Shown here: piece by piece, positions 59,201 to 64,000 of the stretch | How the letters are laid out: every line of letters begins with the position of its first letter | Numbering within the stretch: the first letter of the stretch is position 1 | From: Celoporthe dispersa | Lineage: Eukaryota; Ascomycota; Sordariomycetes; Diaporthales; Cryphonectriaceae | NCBI GenBank assembly: GCA_016584495.1 | Contig: WAID01000001.1 | Span: 1,984,001 to 2,048,000 of the forward strand | Direction: 5' to 3' | Length of the DNA: 64,000 bases | The notes under the pieces: generated by a model | Databases searched by the model: none | What the model was told of the DNA's origin: nothing | The model's input: only the letters and a program-made list of their open reading frames with translations | Made by a program: the position numbers and the translations under genes

Positions 59201-60632
59201 TCACGGCGGCGGATCACGAGCTCGTATGTATCCTCAGAGATGGGGTCGAAGACTGCGCCGACCGAGGGGTGGAAGCGCACATATCTCCAGTCCTTGGGGC
59301 CGAGGCCGGCCGGCATCAGCTGGTGTGGTATGCCCACCTCGGAGGCCCCCACCAGCACCGCAGTGGGATCTGCGCCGCGACGATATCGCCGACGGCCTGG
59401 GGCAGGTCGCCGCCGATGTATAGGATCAGCCTGAGATGGTCCGCGCAGTAGGCCAGCTCGTCTGGATGCTGGGCCAGGTCGGCCACCACCGAAGGCACGA
59501 GGATGGCGACCTCGGCGGGCGTGTGCCTGAGGGCCTCGGCGAGCCCTGTGGCGTTGACGATGCCGACGGCCGCAGGGGCGATGGGGATGCAGCCTGCACA
59601 AATGGCCCAACACATGTACTGCACTATGCCAGCTCCCTAAAAATTAAAAATTAAAAATGAAAAACCACCTGTGAGCCGGCGTTCACTCACGCTACAATAG
59701 GGCATCTCCCCAGGTAGCCGGGGACAGGATGGACTCACATGGAAGGGCGGCACTGTTACTATGACCCGCTTTCCCCACAAGAGGTGCTCAACTGATGTCA
59801 GGCCCTGCTCGTTGGGGATGGCCTGGCTGGCACAGGCGTGATGTCGCACGCACGACTCTTGTGTCCATATCAGGGGCTTGGGGATCCCAGTGGAGCCAGA
59901 TGTGTGCCTGCAAGAGAGGGGGGAGGGGAGGGGGGAGAGAGAGGACCATGTCAATTTTCTGGTCAAGGGGTGACAGGAACTCGGATATACCTGATTCGTG
60001 AGACGTACAAAACAAAGAGGGATCCCAACGCCCTGCCTCGAATGGCTTCTCGTAGGGCACGGCTGGAGGCGGCACTGCCAGGAGGTCATCGATGGCGGGT
60101 ACCGTGAGGCAGCGGGGCCCGATGGTCTCCAGAATCGGCAGCACCGACGGGGGTTTTGGGTCAGTCGTGACCAGTGTCTTGCAGCTCAGGGCCGAGAACA
60201 TGGACTGCTGCGCGGCGGGGCTGTTGCGAGGCGACGTCAGGAACAGCTGGGGAAGCTTGTCAGCAGGCGAGGCCGGCCTCCTCTACCTTTACTGTGGTCC
60301 GAGGGGGTCCCGTCTGCACTCACCACATGGTTGGCCTTGACAGCAGCGACAATCATGGCAGTGAGGCGGACGTCGTTGGGGCCGACGTAGGCCAGGACGC
60401 CTGGCTCGCCGTGGCGCGGCCCGACCTCCCTGGCAAGCCAACCCGCGAGGCCGTCGACGATGGTCGCAAGCTGCCGGTACGTGATGGTGCGGAAGCCGGC
60501 CTCGTACGAGTCACTGGCGACTGGCCAGAGGCCGTAGGCCGCACCGGGCTGTTCTCGGGCGAGACGGTCGACGATCTGCGGCCACAGCTCGGTCTGCGTG
60601 CTGCCGACCTGAGAGCGGGAGGGGGAAGCCAT
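56258..60632 (-). CDS. NRPS-like adenylation-thiolation enzyme fused to a carnitine/choline acyltransferase domain
   Basis: Exons (complement): 60324-60632, 60009-60246, 59739-59907, then 59636 to 58260 and on to 56258. Adenylation core: FVLHTSGSTGIPKPLIW (across the intron), PFHGAGIVQYM, TAVLVGASEVGIPHQ, YRTKDLFQPHP, GRSDDIIVLLNGEKTNP, as in fungal adenylate-forming reductases. Thiolation: FFDRGMDSLMALQLV. Next comes TVVLTGSTG, the start of a thioester-reductase Rossmann fold, cut short after a few residues. Then LPSLPRPSLQDLLG starts an acyltransferase with NRWLDKPLQLVVAANG, the catalytic-His block VYEHAKVDG, and WEVVSLAPFSRGR. Reading it as one protein (about 1400 aa) needs single-base changes at 60019-60021, 59365-59367, 58293-58297, 56969-56970 and 56532-56533, mostly homopolymers. 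If they are real the gene is dead, or the acyltransferase is a separate gene from about 58183. Confidence 0.75.
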
Positions 60633-61703
60633 GGTGACGATATAGCTGGAAGACGGCGATGCAGGGCGGGAAGGAAAGGTGAGGTGTAGGATGAAGGTAG
60701 CGGTAGTAGTAGTAGTAGCAGTAGTAGTAACAGTAGTAGTGGTAGCAGATCTGGCGAGTAGATGGATTCGAGGAGACGCAAGGGGTCCTGGATGGACAGA
60801 TGGATGGATGGATGAATCAGTCCGTCTGCACCGTCCGTCGCAAGCCAAGGCAGCTGGCAGGCCGAGTGGGTCCTTTCGAGGGGTTTCAAGGCGTCACCTC
60901 TCGCTCGAGCCACCAGCTCGCTCATTTGTACCGAATACATCTTTGGTTTTGTGGATCGCAGCAGCACACACGCATTGTCGGGTGAGATTCGCATTTCAAC
61001 CTTTTGATAAGGAGGCATGGGAGGGAGGTCGAGTCACACGAGAACTTCTCGCAGTGGTGGTCGACGTTGGCACGGAGGAGGTTAAAAAAAAGTACTGTGC
61101 ATGTTGCAGCAGCGCAGTTGGCGCTAGGCTAGAGAAGGAGGTTGTTGATGTTGTTGGTGAAGGCGTCAGAAAGGGGTTAGTTAGCTGGCCCCATATCAGG
61201 GGTGTGCGTGCCGCCTTCCCTGGTTCCTGCATTTGCGGCAGGAAAGAGCCGGGGTGCCAGGGAGCTAGCTTACTTTGAGTATCGCGCAGGTGTTTGGGAA
61301 CACGAGGCTGGGGGGCGTCCTTTACATCATCTCAAAGTATTCTATCCAAGATGCCGAGGGGGGATGAGGAAGGGGGGCAAAAGAAAGGGAAGAAAAAGGG
61401 GGAGAGCCAGAGAAACAGAAAAGAAAAGAAAAGAGACAGAAAGGAGGGGAAAAATGAGGAAACCTGTTTAGATGTATTACTCAAAACAAGGAACAAGGAA
61501 GGCCTCGGGAGCCTCGTTCATCACAAAGTAGACAGGATCACTATATTTTGTAAATTATATACGCTTCTCACAAGTACAACGCAGCCCATGCCCATGCAAG
61601 AATCCGCTCCGGCAGGACAGCCCAACAACAACCCTACATACATCTGATGAGCACACGCACAACTACAGTAGTAGCACTGATCAACGGCGCGCCGGGGCAA
61701 CTG
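60633..61703. other. Intergenic between two minus-strand genes, with triplet repeat
   Basis: Promoter and leader of the NRPS-like gene at the left, A/G-rich tract at about 61370-61460, and the 3' side of the PTH11-like gene at the right. No gene supported. Confidence 0.5.
60697..60750. repeat. TAG-type trinucleotide repeat in the leader of the NRPS-like gene
   Basis: About 14 interrupted GTA/TAG units located 65-120 bp upstream of the start codon at 60632; likely polymorphic. Confidence 0.8.
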
Positions 61704-62997
61704 TCACCTGGCCTCTTCCCAGGACATGCGAACATTCGTCGTCTTGACAATCCCGGCGCTCGGAAACGCCGTGTCCTCCTCCGGGTCCGAGAGCCGTTGA
61801 AACCCCTCCTCCCTCGCCCGGATGCTCGACAGCAGGATGCCCCGGTCGCTGCCAAACGTGTAGTCGTCTGCAGGCAGACTGGGTGCCGCCGCCCCATTCG
61901 CCGACATGGAGGCCGACTTTGCCGATCGCTTGGCCCGTGATGCAGCCAGGGAAGATGAAGGCTGCGAGACGGCATTCGATGGGCCAGCTTGTGTGCGAAG
62001 TCTTCCGCCGGCCCTGTCCAGGAGGGGACGGTAGGTCATGAGGCAGGCCGCTATCATGTAGATCCCAGGCTCGGCAATCGTCCAGATGATGAGCTCGACG
62101 GCGTGCCACGTGGCATCCTCAAACGAGTTGTTGTTGGAGAAAGAGACGAAGCGCAGTATGGAGGAGATGAGGCCTCTGCGGGAGGGGGGCACGTGTGGTG
62201 GTCAGCAGTGAATGGTGCGTCCGGCCCTGCCCTTCCTTTCCATACGTACACGCTTCCAATTACAAACGTCACTGTCAAGGCCACCTTCATCTTGACTGTC
62301 GTGTGCAGCCTCCAGGTGATGGGCAGAGGCAGCACGAGCAGCACCACATCTGTGACGATGTTGGGGAATGAAGCCCATATGTACAGCTCCTCCTTGTCTA
62401 TGCACTTCTCAGCCTGGACCGCCGCCGAGGCCCAGGTAGCCGAGAAGGGCCGGCACGCGGCCAGGTTGGCAACTGTCGTGGCTATTGCCGTGCAGATCAG
62501 GAGGCCCGCCGTGATGTAGAGGATGACAAGAACGCTTCGTTGTGGGAACAGCGTCCGGTAGAAGACGCAGATGGCCAGCTTAGCCAGGCAATTGGTCAGC
62601 ATATACCATGTTGCGATGGCGACGAGGAACTTCAGGAACTCGGTGACCAGCTGTGGGCGGTTCTCTTCCAGCCAGTCAACGTGGTACCCGACGCCACCTT
62701 CCCTTATGGACCCTTTCGAACCAGAAGCCGGATATCATCAGCCTTCTTTGTTGCAGTACTTTCAGTATAATACGAGGCTCTTATTACCCGATACTGACCT
62801 ATCGATATGCCCGTCTGTACACACTGACTAATGAGGCATGCCAGGACCAGCCAGTCGTCCAGGCCACGGGGACGTGCAGTCAGGCGACGCGAGATAAAGC
62901 GCAAAACCACAACCAGGAACTGAAGAGGCGTAAAAACGGCAATGAAAATTACTAGTCTGTAACCAATGTATTCTGGCTTGGATGCATTGTCGGCCAT
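61704..62997 (-). CDS. PTH11-like integral membrane protein (fungal rhodopsin-like domain)
   Basis: Join (complement) 62799-62997, 62250-62697, 61704-62175; 372 aa, all in phase (the second acceptor, GGGAAG, is unusual). Seven predicted membrane segments start with YRLVIFIAVFTPLQFLVVVLRF. Family blocks: LDDWLVLACLI, LTNCLAKLAICVFYRTLF, CIDKEELYIWASFPNIVTDVVLLVLPLPITW, and DATWHAVELIIWTIAEPGIYMIAACLMTYRPLL, which is the signature end of the domain. The tail is Ser/Ala-rich and cytosolic. Such receptors sense surface or host cues; ligand unknown. Same strand as the NRPS-like gene downstream of it. Confidence 0.92.
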
Positions 62998-63162
62998 GAT
63001 TGAAGGAAGAACTTCGATCTCCGGAATAAGAGGGTGAATGAGCCTTGGGAGTCAACAAGAGCAAGAGAACAATGTTACACGAAAGAAGAACGAAAAAGAC
63101 TAGGGGTGCCTTTAAGGTATTTCCAGCCAGTAAGCCTCCTCGTACTCGATGTCTTCACCTAG

Positions 63163-63190
63163 AGTTGGAACAATGCTCCTTGTTCCAACT
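63163..63190. repeat. Perfect 10-bp inverted repeat with 8-bp loop
   Basis: AGTTGGAACA pairs with TGTTCCAACT. It could fold as a hairpin or mark the left end of an LTR. Confidence 0.85.
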
Positions 63191-63845
63191 TGCATATATG
63201 AAATTCGTACCCATGTGAATTCCCAAGTACAACCCTGGAAATCCTCAGGGATTAATCCTCACACATCTCCACCCGGGCAGTACAAACCAGACCATGTAGA
63301 TTGCCGTACTGAAAGTTGCACTCATACTAGAAAATATAGTGTTATCAAATAGTGTCTTATCAGATATAGCTCTGCTAAAAGAAAGATTAATAACTAGGGG
63401 AAAGGCAGAGATAGTAATATAAAGATAAATTCCGAGAATATCTTATGAAAATAATTACTTTTCATTAATTAGAAGCAATTTTAGTATTTTTTTCTTTAAA
63501 ATATATCCTTCTTGAGGTAAAGAAAAATTAATGAAACTATAGTTTTGCTTAAGCAGACGAGTAGAAGGCGGAGCTAAGCGAAGTAATGCAAGAGGGAAGA
63601 CTGTGAAGCAGAAGCTTCTCTTTTGAAAATAAGCTAGAAAAAAAGGGGGAATGAGGAGGGAAGAGAGGAAGCTATTTACACTTTTTTAAGGGGGGAGGGT
63701 GGGGGGGCTGCGAAGCAGTGGCCACCCTTACAAGAACAAACTAGAAAAGAGGAGGAAAGAGAGGAGGGAAGAGTGGAGGGAAGAGAGGGAAAATATAAAG
63801 CTATTCACAGTATATGATGGTAACAAATGGCGCCCGCAACTGGAG
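63163..63845 (+). mobile_element. Possible LTR plus primer binding site of a retrotransposon
   Basis: The block TGGCGCCCGCAACTGGAG at 63828-63845 has the form of a tRNA-primed reverse-transcription site (TGG followed by a GC-rich acceptor-stem complement). It comes directly after GGTAACA, a plausible LTR end in CA. The hairpin at 63163 could be the other LTR end, giving about 660 bp. No gag or pol sequence is inside the window and no second LTR can be seen, so this is tentative. Confidence 0.3.
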
Positions 63846-63960
63846 TAAACTTTGCTTACAGGAGCTCACGGTATATGCTAATCTAGTAAATACATGCGAT
63901 AATTTTGCAAAGAAACAATTGTTTTGTGTAGTAAAGGGTGATTAAATACCTGGTTTCGTT

Positions 63961-64000
63961 TTTATATTACAGCACGTTGGTTTATATTACAGCACGTTGG
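63961..64000 (+). repeat. 20-bp tandem repeat, two exact copies, at the window edge
   Basis: TTTATATTACAGCACGTTGG twice in succession; may continue beyond the window. Confidence 0.95.

Larger units (their letters stand above)
62998..64000. other. AT-rich right edge, possible LTR remnant
   Basis: No gene. From about 63340 the DNA is AT-rich with purine-rich tracts (63640-63670, 63745-63790), two of which look like diverged copies of one sequence. See the separate entries for the inverted repeat, the primer-binding-site-like block and the terminal tandem repeat. Confidence 0.5.

Overview
This window is chromosomal DNA of a filamentous ascomycete (Pezizomycotina, most likely Sordariomycetes). 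Genes are interrupted by 50-180 bp GT-AG introns, sit far apart, and include fungal-typical families: NACHT NLR, Zn2Cys6 factors, PTH11-like receptor, NRPS-like enzyme and small secreted proteins. A GC-rich gene landscape alternates with AT-rich stretches (about 37.8-39.9, 52.7-56.2 and 63.1-64.0 kb) that hold decayed sequence. No tRNA, rRNA or CRISPR was recognised.

Layout. 0-0.7 kb: the N-terminal part of a cyclic-nucleotide-binding protein running off the left edge, then a long non-coding tract with microsatellites and one small secreted cysteine-rich protein (6.3 kb). 9-11.3 kb: two mitochondrial or redox housekeeping genes (GHITM/TMBIM5-like; MsrA). 12.7-26.7 kb: a block of four genes. 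These are a large NLR with an N-terminal alpha/beta-hydrolase domain, a stand-alone hydrolase of the same family transcribed divergently from it, a fungal AAA ATPase, and a divergent NSF/Sec18 paralogue. 27.3-36.7 kb: an FMN reductase, a broken transcription-factor-like gene, a GDP-mannose transporter, a multi-pass membrane protein and an atypical SDR. 37-42 kb: a small secreted protein and a membrane-anchored pepsin-like protein that has lost both catalytic aspartate motifs. 44-51.6 kb: a Zn2Cys6 factor, a low-complexity protein and an orphan single-pass membrane protein. 51.8-54.7 kb: a decayed polyketide synthase enoylreductase fragment and a secreted orphan protein in AT-rich DNA. 56-63 kb: an NRPS-like adenylation-thiolation enzyme that runs into a carnitine/choline acyltransferase domain, then a PTH11-like receptor. 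The right edge may be the 5' end of an LTR element.

Two points stand out. (1) The A-T-acyltransferase enzyme keeps only the first residues of the usual thioester-reductase domain before the acyltransferase begins, so its product-release domain seems to have been swapped. (2) The NLR, hydrolase, AAA and NSF block resembles fungal and plant immune loci that guard SNARE machinery. In it, the NLR's own hydrolase appears to lack its nucleophile serine while the neighbouring stand-alone copy keeps it, and the NSF paralogue has lost the P-loop lysine of its second ATPase domain.

Annotation caution: at least a dozen otherwise convincing reading frames are broken by single-base length changes, almost all in homopolymers. 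The simplest explanation is residual sequencing error, so most broken genes are listed as CDS with the break position rather than as pseudogenes.
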